Positions 13,001-23,665 of a stretch of 64,000 nt of DNA are shown here, piece after piece. The notes under the pieces are model-generated. The model did not search any database, was not told the DNA's origin, and was given only the letters and a program-made list of their open reading frames with translations. Made by a program: the position numbers and the translations under genes. Source of the DNA: Caprella mutica (Eukaryota > Arthropoda > Malacostraca > Amphipoda > Caprellidae); the NCBI GenBank assembly GCA_947561585.1, contig CANNZV010000513.1, forward strand, positions 558,001 through 622,000. The letters are read 5' to 3'. Positions within the stretch are counted from its first letter, which is position 1, and every line of letters begins with the position of its first letter.

Positions 13001-16000
13001 GATAATTAATTAGATACCAGAATTCCGTTAACAATCTACTTGTAGCTAAGTATAAAATAGACTAACTTCTGTGTTAAGAAGCATTGGTTCTTCTTCTGGA
13101 GATTTTTATGCCAGGATTATTCATAGATTGATGACTCTGCTGGCTTCTTAAAGTTTAATCACGATATTTTGATCCTTTTTCTGGTATCATTTTCAAGTAA
13201 AATAATATTTGCGTAGAGAAACCTAACAAAATGTGCTTATTATATGCCCCTAACAAGTAATTAGCCTGTCTATGTAAATTGTTAAGAAACTAAACAGACT
13301 ACGTAAATTATTAAGAAACTAAAAATATATCATAAATAATATTAAACGTAGTCTATAATAAATTGTAAGCTGAAAATTATTAAAGCTATCTACCTATATT
13401 ACTACTTTTATAATTTCTCGAAGATGAGAATTATTAAGAAACTTAATATCAATATAGTTTTCTATGATTAAAATCATAGAAAACTATGGTCATTGAGGGA
13501 TAACTGTGACAAAATTCTTGACGTATATCATTTTCTATAATTTAAACATAGAAAACTACAATGCATAACTCAAGTCCATTTCATTATTCAGGTCCCGCAT
13601 TTCTCGCGTGCTCCCTTCATACTGTGTTTTTTTTTCAGCTGTTCATCTCATCAAAGTTCGGTCAGAGGCAATGCAGTTGGCCTCAGAAATGTATCCCGGT
13701 GGTATGATGGCAGCACATGTAACTGCAGAGTCTAAACTCAGTTTTGCCTGCGCTGTGAGTAGCAACTCCACTTATATAAAAATTAATAAAATAATAATAT
13801 TTCAAATAATAATAATAGTATTTCAAACTCCTTCATTTTATTTGTAAGAATTATTTCTAATATTATATTACTGGAATATTAAATTTTTCAGGGATGTTTA
13901 GACTTTTAAATCACTTTTAAATAGAAATAAAATACTTTAATTAATAAATGAATAATTTTGTGAAATAAATTTTAATAAGATTTTATTAATAAAAATTAAT
14001 GCATAAAATATATTGAAACTATTTTAGGTGCTATTTTAATAAGGACGAATAATTATATAATTATAATTTTATTATTAATAAAATTAATATATATGCATTG
14101 CATGTAAAAGGCCTAGTACAACTTTTTTAATGTTTCATTTTATAACATCAAACCTATTTATTTCTGTGTTCTAGTTATAATAGTTTACAAATTAGCTACC
14201 GCCCTTTTTAATCGGCTACTTTTTTGCGGATACCCTGTATAAGAAAAAGTACCTAGCTATATGATAATTGAAATATTAAAAAAAAAAAATTATGTTCGAA
14301 AATGTTGACCGTCCGTTAACTCGGAACTTATCCCAAGCTGTTTGTGGTGAAAGGACAGTCATTCTGTTAGTGACTGTCTTCACGGAGTAGCTTTTCTGCA
14401 TCCATGAGCATTGACACTGACTGGTGGTAGGTGACTTTGTTCATGGAGCCACTTTCTTTTCCGTCTGCTCTTTCCAGTTCCTTTTATTTAATATCTTAAT
14501 GACTTCAGCTATATAGCCTTTGGTTCTGTAGAAGACTGTTAACCCTTTGTTAAATTTATTACAAATAGATTCCCACTTAATTAAATGTGAAACATTTTTT
14601 TTTTCAGGTTGCTAAAGAGTTTTGTCAGAAGAGAGGCGTAATTCAACCAGACTGTAAGGTAGCGAGTTACCTTCACCCGAACCTGAAGGTTATAGCCGGT
14701 AACGAGGAGGTAAGACGGGAACTTTTAACATAAGTATCTCTGAAAAATGTACGTGATACCAAATAGTTATTTTAACTCTATGTTAAAGGTATTTCAATTT
14801 TTATGCTTTCCAATTGAAAAAGTTCCATTCATCATCAAGACAAGAATTTTTATTTTTAGTTGGTATCCATGAATAATTGATATCAATTAAAAATAATAAG
14901 TTGTCCTGATTATGAATGGAAGTCTTTTTATTTGAAAGCTTGATAGCTACCTGAAATAATATTAACATTGAGTTTAAATAATCTCTGATAATATGGATAT
15001 CACATTAAGTATGAATATTTTCAATCAAATAGTACGTAGCTAATGCGAAGTAAATACAACCGAATTACCATGTATTGAAATTCATTCTGATACACTTAGT
15101 TATTGTATATCTTTTACAAAAATATTAATGGATTTAAATTGAAGTAGCTCATATAAACGTTCAATGATGTCATGACAAATTTGTAACAGCTCGAGAACAG
15201 TTGAAATTTAATCTAAGATGTGAACACAACTGTGTAAACTAGCTAGGTAAGCTACCCTCTAAGTCACAATTTCACGAAGATTTTCAACTGTAATTAGACT
15301 TGGAAAACATTCTTTCAATTGGTTCATTAAAAGATCTTCTCCAGTTTCAGAAAATATGAGTATTATATAATATTGAAAAATTTAAGTCTATGATTAATTA
15401 TTAATCAGAAAATTGCATAAAAAAACAATTCTCTTCATTTTTTTCATTCTTCTATGTTTTTGATTCTGTGTGTGTTCAAATAGACCTATTGGAACACAAT
15501 TTTCACATTCAGGAACTGTTCAATAATTCGTTACCTACCTTGTAACATTGAATTTTCCTCATCTAACTGTTGTTTTCTAGGCTCTTTCTTGGCTGCACCA
15601 AAACATGTCTGAGTTTGCAATAAGGAAGCTAAAGAGACTTAATGTCTCCGGAGCCTTCCACACCAATCTCATGGAGCCAGCAAAGGAGCCATTGATTGAG
15701 GTGAGACCAGTACGGAGTAGCTTTTCTGCATTCATGAGCATTGTCACCAACTGGTGGTAGGTGACTTTGTTCATGGAGCCACTTTCCTTTCTGACTGTTT
15801 CTTCCAGTCCCTTGTATTTTATTTCCTTTTGACGTCAGACATTAAAAATAATTATCCAAAGCTTCCTAATATTTAAGTTTATTTAAACACTCATTAAAAA
15901 GAATAAAAGCTACCTAGCTATATTGCAAATGAAAAAAGAATTATCATCAGTTGATTTGATTGAATCTTTAAAATTAAATAATCGCTTTTAATTGATTAAT

Positions 16001-16351
16001 CACTCCACAGTTTCAACCATAATTTTTTTTTGTAAAATGTCTACCCAGAATTCATTTTGTGGCTTTACTCTCCAGGTTTTAAAGCACATAGACATTCAAA
16101 AGCCGTCTATTCCGGTGCACAGCAACATAGACGGCAGAGCTTACAGAGACGAGAAGCACATTGCCCGCTCTCTCCCCAAACAAATGTGCTCTGCCGTCAA
16201 ATGGGAGCAGACAATGCACATCCTCTTCGACAGGAAGGACGATTTAGGTTACCCGCAGTCGTACGAGTGTGGTCCGGGTATGTCCCTTCGGTCGATACTC
16301 AAAGTTATCAATCTGAAAGCATCGCAGAAGACAAAATGTGTGAAGGCGTGA
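10044..16351 (+). CDS. MCAT: malonyl-CoA:ACP transacylase, mitochondrial (9 exons, 414 aa)
   Basis: Exons: 10044-10158, 10726-10864, 11158-11249, 11805-11979, 12469-12578, 13639-13754, 14608-14709, 15581-15700 and 16076-16351. All nine join in phase (1245 nt) with GT-AG introns and no internal stop. The enzyme moves malonyl from CoA to acyl carrier protein in mitochondrial type II fatty-acid synthesis. Visible motifs are FPGQGTQ (107-113), the nucleophile elbow GFSVG with Ser about 193, Arg about 218 (VRSEAM) for the malonyl carboxylate, and SGAFHT with His about 310. The N-terminal 40 residues (MSFCLYRHLKKTNL, then FISTSLPSSRRG) are basic, rich in Ser and lack acidic residues, which suits a mitochondrial presequence; this decided the ATG at 10044. 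The length suits the mitochondrial family. Several introns hold SINE-like copies. Confidence 0.93.
12800..12962. mobile_element. SINE-like repeat copy in MCAT intron 5
   Basis: The copy contains AGTAGCTTTTCTGCATCCAT, TTCCTTTCTGACTTCTTCTT and CAGTCCCTTGTATTTAATTT, and ends near CCGAAGCAGTGGTTAAATCCC. The same blocks occur in the same order in five or six other places in this window. I call it SINE-like because of its size (about 170 bp), uniform 3' tail and dispersed copies; no convincing pol III boxes were identified. Confidence 0.55.
13454..13487. repeat. 34-bp perfect palindrome in MCAT intron 5
   Basis: ATAGTTTTCTATGATT is followed immediately by its reverse complement. A near copy of one arm (TTTTCTATAATT, then CATAGAAAACTA) lies 45 bp further on. 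It may be the core of a small MITE. Confidence 0.6.
14375..14560. mobile_element. SINE-like repeat copy in MCAT intron 6
   Basis: The copy has all family blocks: GGAGTAGCTTTTCTGCATCC, GGTGGTAGGTGACTTTGTTC, ATGGAGCCACTTTC, TTCCAGTTCCTT and a degraded 3' tail (GGTTCTGTAGAAGACTGTTA). Confidence 0.6.
15711..15838. mobile_element. SINE-like repeat copy in MCAT intron 8
   Basis: It starts 11 bp after the exon 8 splice donor with GGAGTAGCTTTTCTGCATTC and runs through GACGTCAGACATTAAA. It lacks the GGTTCCGAAGC part of the tail. Confidence 0.6.
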
Positions 16352-16355
16352 TGTA

Positions 16356-16361
16356 AATAAA
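16356..16361 (+). terminator. polyadenylation signal AATAAA of MCAT
   Basis: AATAAA lies four bases after the TGA stop at 16349-16351. The closeness matches the RING gene, so short 3' UTRs may be usual here. A later signal cannot be excluded in such AT-rich DNA. Confidence 0.5.
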
Positions 16362-16424
16362 TGATGTATAATGTAGTAGAAATGTATTCTTATCCTTATT
16401 TTTTGATCTAAAAGTTAAACTTAA

Positions 16425-17014
16425 AGGTCCTCTCCAGGCTCCGGGAAAAAAATGAGTTTATAACATAATATTATAGAACTAAGATCTACGATCATTATTC
16501 TGCAAACCGCATACAATTCGGTTCAATATATATTTTATAATTCGTTTTTACAGTTTTTTAATACTCTGTGAGCAACAATTGAGCGAATCACTAATCTGAT
16601 GCTCAAGAAAAAGATTGTACACTCTTTGTTTTGATTATAAACAAATCATGCGTTTTCGGCCTATATTTAAATTATTTTAGATCTTAATTGTTTCCATAAG
16701 GTATATAAACGTTTCTATTATAAGTTCATTCAATTTTATACCTTTACACGAATATTAGATGGATTTATTAAACCTAATACCTAGTTAACAATCAAAACAA
16801 ATGGTGTACATTCTTTTTCTTCAGGCTGAAAATTTCTCAAATAAGTAAGTCGAAGTAAAATGGGTTTTGTAGAGTTTTGATTTTAATTTTTTTTAAAAGC
16901 ATATAAAATTAAAAATATACTACCAAATTCAATGCGGTTTGCAGCAAAATGATAAGAAACATTAGCCTCATTAACTAAAGCAATAAAAATATTAGCTTGG
17001 AGGGGACCTTTAAC
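16425..17014. mobile_element. MITE-like element, termini TTAAAGGTCC(T/C)CTCC
   Basis: The left end (TTAAAGGTCCTCTCCAGGCT) is inverted at 16990-17014 (GGAGGGGACCTTTAA). The inner parts of both arms share TCTGCAAACCGCAT. One terminus is also found at 3535-3635. It lies just downstream of MCAT and has no coding capacity. Confidence 0.6.
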
Positions 17015-17252
17015 AATGTTTTCTCTATCAAGACGTTCAGCATGATTAAAGTCACTAAAAATCAATTCTGTAGTTATTTCTCTAAATTTTGTAGCGTAAT
17101 ATGATAAAAAAATGGAATAAAATTTGATGCATTAATGAAATTTTTCAGTCTGCGGTAAGGATAGTAAACAATGTATATGAAATAACATATTATTTATATT
17201 TTAAAGTGCATTTAATTATTAACACCCTTCCAACGGGACTGTTACGATCTAG

Positions 17253-17466
17253 AGAGCCGTTTACACGTAGGGTTTTTTAAGTCTTTCCACCAGACTTTTT
17301 GCTAAGCTCCTCCTACAAGAATATACCTGCAGGACAGGTATCATGGATAACAACTATAATAATTATTATATCCTTTTTTTCTTATTCTTGTGGAAAAAGT
17401 AGGAGGAGCATAGCAAAAATTCTAGTGGTAAACTTCAAAAACCCTACGTGTGTACGGCCCTTTAGT
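17253..17466. mobile_element. MITE with GCCGTTTACACGTAGGG termini
   Basis: Two arms of about 75 bp are inverted: GCCGTTTACACGTAGGGTTT on the left and its inverse on the right, both continuing through AGCTCCTCCTAC. The short centre contains a piece of the ACCTGCAGG(...)GGTATCATGGATA palindrome seen in other elements of the window. Confidence 0.65.
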
Positions 17467-18298
17467 TTATACACTTTACTAAAAAAGTTAAAACTAATCA
17501 AACCACATTAAGTAAGTTTATACCTAATTTACTTTTCATAATTTTTCACTCATTTATTGAAAAAAAAACATGTTCAATACAAATTTTTACTTGAAGTACG
17601 GCTTATCAACTTACGAAATATTGCGATTTAATCTATTAATACAGAAATGATATAGGTAATTTAAATATTTAATATGGACACGTAATATCTTTAAAATAGA
17701 AGTGATACCGGATGTACTTATCTCAAAAATAGAGAAAATTAACCGCTACATAACATCGATGAAGAGATTAGAAACAATATGTACAGTAAAACTTAAACTA
17801 AAAATAGTAATCCCTCTGATCCGTGATTTTTTCTCCGTTTCATGGTGACAAATATTACACACGTTATGCCAAACATTGTCGCATATTCTTTATCTGAAAA
17901 TTTAGATCACAAAAATGGGCAATGACGAACTACAATTAATGTTTATGTATATAAAAACGTTAGAGATTTATCACAGTGTTGTTTCAAAATAACACAAAAT
18001 TGTTTGAATAAATTATAGCTTTAAATCTTTGATTTTATATTCCACGATTTAGAAGTTTTACTGTACAACAATATTTCTAAATTGGATAGTAGGTGTAGGT
18101 TAAATTCACAATGGCAGACAGATGGCAAGTTATAAAACGTATACATTGTCATTCAAACACGGTACGCAGAAAAGATCCTCCTAGTTAGCCACTACAGAGT
18201 GCACTGAAAGATTCTTCCTAACCAAACTGAACATCTTATTGTAATTTGCCACTGGGTATTTACAAACATTACATTTTTTACAGAATTTACAAATGTAG
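17467..18298. other. AT-rich intergenic DNA, nothing recognised
   Basis: No gene, tandem array or inverted repeat could be supported here. Confidence 0.4.
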
Positions 18299-18306
18299 AA
18301 AAATCT

Positions 18307-19194
18307 GGGTCCATACAATTACCGGAACGGACCATGAATTACCGGAACGAAACATGAATTACCGGAACGGACCATGAATTACCGGAACGGAGTTGTTTTA
18401 TTGAGAAATAGTCCTTGGTAAGTTATATAGGTATACATTAGGTCTGTTTAAGATCCAGTTGATATCATATTTTACCATTTTATAGTCATTTCTGCTCGTA
18501 TATTCGCTACCAAACATCTGCAACATAGTTATAAACTTTACAAGAGTATATGCTGAAATTCGTTTTCTTTGCATAATCTTTCTAAGAAAATATTTTGAGG
18601 GGAAACTAAAGTAATTTTAATATTGGATTCCATATTATAATTTTAATGAGAAGTATTTGGGTTCTATTTTGTGTATCCATTACTAGATGTTTTGATATTC
18701 TATTAATCAGGATTTTTAATTTTATGCAACATACCTATACAAATTTGGTTCGTTTTTAATCGGGTAGTAGGTAAATTCATAACTGCTATCTGTCGCATTG
18801 AAGTTATGATGACCCATGACTTACTTAATATACATATACTGTACATATGTATATTAATATATACTTACTTAATATACATAACATAAAAATGAAACAAAAA
18901 AATATTTTAAACCTATAACACGGAATCACGGACTATCTAAGTTATCATGTCATGTCATGTCAATTTTCTGTCTATGTTTCAGATGTTTGGTAGCGAATAT
19001 ACGAACAGAAATGACTATAAAATGGTAAAATATGACATCAATTGGAACATAAATAGACCTAATGTATACCTAAATGACTTAACAAGGATTATTTCTCAAT
19101 AAAACAACTCCGTTCCGGTAATTCATGGTCCGTTCCGGTAATTCATGGTCCGTTCCGGTAATTCATGGTCCGTTCCGGTAATTGTATGAACCGG
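18307..19194. mobile_element. 888-bp foldback element with tandem 20-bp units in its termini
   Basis: The two ends are inverted copies of about 215 bp (18307-18522 and 18979-19194). Each terminus starts with four tandem units of ATTACCGGAACGGACCATGA and continues through a shared region ending in TTTGGTAGCGAATATACG or its inverse. The element is flanked by the exact 8-bp direct repeat AAAAATCT (18299-18306 and 19195-19202), a target-site duplication. There is no open frame, so it is non-autonomous. An 8-bp duplication is compatible with the hAT or P superfamilies. Confidence 0.85.
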
Positions 19195-19282
19195 AAAAAT
19201 CTTATGAAATATGATTAGATTACAGACTTTTCTTAATTTCAAGACTGTACGAAGTTTTTTGGTGAAACTTTTCAGGTTTAAC

Positions 19283-20157
19283 GTTGAACCAACATTTTAA
19301 AGATGAAACTCTTTCGTTGAACCTACATTTTAAAGATGAAACTCTTTAGTTGAACCACAGTACATAGAATAGTATAGTACCCCAGTTACATGTATTATTC
19401 AATTTCATTCTCGGTAGGCTGTGACGTCATGTATGTAAACAAGAGGTCACGTCATAGTAAACAGAATTGCTGTGGGTCACGTGGAATAGAGAATTAAGAT
19501 GGCGGCCAACGCGACCGATCTGACTAATGATCTAATTATCTTGAATAAATCGTCTTCTTCAAGACTAAAAATTTGTTAATATTTTGGGTGTAAAAAGACC
19601 AGTAGCAATTTCATCAACAGTCATTTTTTAATTTTCGTCCGTATGACTATAAAGATTGGATAATAGCATGCGGTAATGTGGAATTAAAAAAAATATCACC
19701 GAAAACGTTATTTAACAAAAGTTGGGTGTGTTGCAGCCATCTTTTGTGTTTGTACTGTACGTACAAACGTACGCACCATTGTTGACATGTGACGTCACAG
19801 CCTACCGGGACACGCGTAATATCCCCCCTATAGCTCTGGGATACTATATATTCTCTGTACTGTGGTTGAACCTACATTTTAAAGATGAAACTCTTTCGTT
19901 GAACCTACATTTTAAAGATGAAACTCTTTCGTTGAACCTACATTTTAAAGATGAAACTCTTTCGTTGAACCTACATTTTAAAGATGAAACTCTTTCGTTG
20001 AACCTACATTTTAAAGATGAAACTCTTTCGTTGAACCTACATTTTAAAGATGAAACTCTTTCGTTGAACCTACATTTTAAAGATGAAACTCTTTCGTTGA
20101 ACCTACATTTTAAAGATGAAACTCTTTCGTTGAACCTACATTTTAAAGATGAAACTT
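19283..20157. repeat. 33-bp tandem array, split by an inserted element
   Basis: The unit begins GTTGAACCTACATTTTAAAG and ends ATGAAACTCTTTC. About two units lie at 19283-19356 and nine at 19865-20157. Since 33 is a multiple of 3, the array reads as an 11-residue repeat (NLHFKDETLSL) on one strand and another on the opposite strand. Nothing around it looks like a gene, so I do not call it coding. Confidence 0.85.
19357..19864. mobile_element. 508-bp inverted-repeat element with THAP-like remnant, inserted in the 33-bp array
   Basis: The ends are inverted (CACAGTACATAGAATAGTAT against ATACTATATATTCTCTGTAC). Further in, CGGTAGGCTGTGACGTCA at about 19413-19430 is inverted at about 19788-19806. 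The flanks GTTGAACC at 19349-19356 and 19865-19872 form an 8-bp direct repeat, though the host array also supplies this word. Between the arms, about 19580-19735 reads in two frames like a decayed THAP zinc-finger domain: FGCKKTSSNF, then FNFRPYDYKDWIIACGN, then KSWVCCSH. THAP domains occur in P-type transposases, which also make 8-bp duplications. Confidence 0.55.
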
Positions 20158-20934
20158 TCATCATAAATAAGATAGGGATAGTCAATCAGAAAATATTATT
20201 CTACCACGTTGTTGACTTTTCTTTTCCAGGTTCGCCATTGAAAAGAGTCTATCACCAGAAAATTAAATATTCAAATCCGTTACTTTTGAGCATAACTCCC
20301 AGCCAGTGTACTGGAAAAAGAAAACGTAATTAATTGAAATACAAATTGCAACTGAAGATTTTAGAATTAAATTTTGATATGAACGAACTAATCCATATTT
20401 TCACTAATAAAAGTATAATAGGTTAATTAATTCGTATCTACAATATCTGCAGGTATCATGGATAACAAGATTGTGTCTTTCCCAGAATAGCGGCACAAAA
20501 TTATTTAGTAATGTATGTTTATATTTAATATCATTATTCATTAGAGGAGCAATATTTAATAGGAATAACCTGTATATGTAATGCATATTGGTTATCATTT
20601 ATTGGTTATGATTATCATATTGGCTATCATTTATAAATCTTAATGATCTAATTTTCATATCCTTTTATTAACTTGGCAACTATGACACCTATACACATTT
20701 AATATGAATATATTAATAAATATTTTGCACCGCTATTCTGAGAAAGATTCACAAGATAATTTCTTTTTCAAATAGGTAGATATCTGATCAAAGTAAAAAA
20801 ATGAAGAAATATCTTAAATAGTTTTTGAGATTTGTAAGTTCGATTTGAGGTAGAAATCTTAAATACTCAAATATATGAATTCAATCAAAATTAAACTGAA
20901 GGTTCATTGTTAAACACTAGATACCTTTTACTTA

Positions 20935-21200
20935 CATGTTATTTCGGCGAAATTGTGCAACCACATCTCATTGGTCCAGTTTGTGGGTGAAAATTTAGAG
21001 AAGTAATTCGTCAGTGCTGTTACGAACCGCTTGGTTCTTTTTTTCGAAATACTCGTGGTTCTTTTTTTCGAAATAATTTTGGTTCTTGATGTTCCAATGC
21101 CCGTGGTACTTGATTTTCCAAAATCCTTCTTTCTGTCTTTCTTTGGCAAGTTTATGTAATTTGAATCCACAACAGTCGGTTTATAGTAAGGACCACCCGT
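20935..21200 (-). other. isolated open frame, possible exon of an unknown gene
   Basis: The minus strand is open for about 80 codons, basic and Ser/Thr rich (SKKRTTSISKKRTKRF). It ends at a strong donor (AT/GTAAGTAA) just after TTCGCCGAAATAAC. The exact 13-bp word GTTATTTCGGCGA occurs at 20938-20950 and again at 21199-21211, so this 261-bp segment may equally be one unit of a direct duplication or an insertion. No family was recognised and no partner exon was found. Confidence 0.2.
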
Positions 21201-21404
21201 TATTTCGGCGACAGAGTAGTTGCCAGATGTCGCTATTGAAAAAGAGATAAAATAACAATTATTTTTGCTTACGTGGCATAAATATTATTACCTTCGTAAT
21301 TAGCGTAAGGTTATGTTCTAGTCGGCATTTATTCATTTGCAATCTTGTTATTCGCATAACTCAAAAAGAATTCAACCAAATTGTCTGAATTTTTTTTTAA
21401 TATT

Positions 21405-21710
21405 GCCTGAAATAGATCCCGAAAATATTATCAAAGACAGAGAGAATTTAACACTATTGAATCGTTCTTAATCAGCGGTATATATAGTATTTGATACCAT
21501 TTCGTTTCGTCTATGATATTCTTTGGATACATTAATAGGGTTGTAAAATCATAGATCATAAGAATATCAAGACGAAACGAAATGAAATGGTATCGAATAC
21601 TATATACCGCTGGTGTAGAACGATCGAATTGTCTTTAACTCAATCCGTCTGTAATTTTTTCAGGATCTATGATTTTAAACGCCTATTTTCACAACCCTAT
21701 TGATGAATAC
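21405..21710. mobile_element. composite copy of the AGGGTTGTGACAATATG MITE family
   Basis: Two partial copies lie head to head. Both contain ATAGTATTTGATACCATTTC or its inverse, and the right end is TTTTCACAACCCTATT. The complete reference copy is at 34014-34192. Confidence 0.6.
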
Positions 21711-22616
21711 TCACAATGTGATGAAGTCAGAGACGATGTCAAGCATACTAATAATGCTATAGAAATTGACTGGAGTTTCATTTTCACTATATTGAAATAT
21801 ACGAACGGATCTAAAAAATATGGTCCGTTTTTACTCTCTGATAATTTTTAAACTTAAAAATTTCGATCGTCAATTTCAGAACTCAGATTTGAAATATTCC
21901 CATCTATAATAAAATGAACCTTTATTTTCACTGGAATAGAACTATTATGTGTGGTATAGGAGAACAATCAGGTATAACTAAACAAAATTTATTTCAGCAT
22001 CCTCTTTTATAGTTCGAGAAGATCTAATCTAATGAAAATAATGAAACTAGTTCAAAGATATCCTTAAAGGATATGTGTTTTTTTCGGGTAATTTTTTATT
22101 CGGTTGATGATTTTCTTTCCTGATGGTTGTTCATTTCAACTAGAAATTGAATTAAAAATTTGTTAATTAATTTCCAAAGAATCACTGGTGTAAGTTGAAT
22201 TTTATCGGATGATTCTATATTTTCAATCTTATATTAAGAAAAAGTATTCAATTGAAAAATCATTATTATATATTATATCAAATATTAATGACCGAAAATG
22301 GGGAACTGACCGATAACTAAGAAGTTACCCTAACTAAAATTAATTTCAGTATTTAAATATTAAAATCTATTTTAGACCCTAAAAAAGACTAATCATTACC
22401 TGTACAATTTATTATTATTATTCCGTACATTAAGAGAAATTATTCCATGAACTATATTTAAATAATATTTATTTTTATTTATAGTTATTTAATTTTTACA
22501 TTAAAGATGGTTAATGTCTTCGGTTAATGGGAATTCGGAAAAAAATGTTAATAAGGAATTGAAAACTTCATCTTTGAAATATTTTCACCCCTTTCCTTGG
22601 TAATTATAAGTGACTG

Positions 22617-22797
22617 CATTCAAGGAGTAGCTTTTCTGCATCCATGAGCTTGTAACCGACGGTGGTAGCTAACTTTGTTCATGAAGACACTTTCCTTTCT
22701 GACTGCTTCTTCCAGTCCCTTGTATTTAATTTCTTTTTAATGTGAGCAATAGGCTCTTGGTTCTGAAGCAGACGTTAAACCCCTACTAATTACATAA
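22617..22797. mobile_element. SINE-like repeat copy, best preserved 3' end
   Basis: It runs from GGAGTAGCTTTTCTGCATCC through TTTCCTTTCTGACTGCTTCT to GGTTCTGAAGCAGACGTTAA and ACCCCTAC. The tail GACGTTAAACCCC resembles 3' ends I associate with SINEs of molluscs and related phyla; this is from memory and not tested. Confidence 0.6.
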
Positions 22798-22863
22798 AAT
22801 ATCAAAATATAAAATGTCTTTTCTCGATAATCCTATTTCAATAGATTTATTAAACTCAAAGTA

Positions 22864-22925
22864 TAGGGTAAGTTACGAATCATCAGACAGCTCCACATCT
22901 TCGGTCATATAAGAAAAAAAAATTA
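22864..22925. mobile_element. left terminus of the TAAGTTACGAGTTATCGG MITE family
   Basis: It reads AGGGTAAGTTACGAATCATC and then TTCGGTCATATAAGAAAAAA. An inverted terminus of the same family lies at 22297-22336, outside it, so this pair is not a simple single copy. Confidence 0.5.
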
Positions 22926-23665
22926 ACATTTCAACTGGTGATTATATTTTTTATTGTATGACTTTCTTTTATTTTAAGTATCCAATAATCTATATAAACA
23001 TTATTTACACCGAATAAGTGTTATTCAATATCAAATAAACTACGTTAGAATATTTCAGAAGAAAATATATTAAACAGTTATGGGTAACTTTCTTTATTTT
23101 AAATTGCACTCTTATGCAGTTAATAGTTTCCCAAATATTTTACCAAAAAAATAAAAACACTACCTACTTCTTATCACAATTATGAACTAAGTAATGATAA
23201 AAACATCACGGAACAATAATACGTACACCAATTTAGATACAGTTACTAATATTTTCATAGTTACAACTTAAAATATTCAACAGAAAGTGTCCACTACAAC
23301 TCCTTTTCTACTTAATTCAAAAACATTATCTAATAGACATGCATTATTTGGACACTTTCTAGAAATTATGCATCTTGATATAATAAAACCGTTGATAAAT
23401 TAGGGTCAAATGGATAAATAGTCAGTTGTACCACTAGATGGCGTTGGCACAAATTTGCTGATAAGTACTATGAACAGAAACGTGATAAACGCAAGAACAG
23501 TGTTCGACGTTGACATTTCTAGATGGCGTAATTATATAATTCAATAAGGCTTCATGAAAATTATTCAAATATTAATGTTCCCGAATAAATTAATTCAAAT
23601 GTCAGTTAAACTTTAAAGAAAGTTACATTGGGCCGTTAACTTCAACAGAAAGTGTCCAGATCTAG

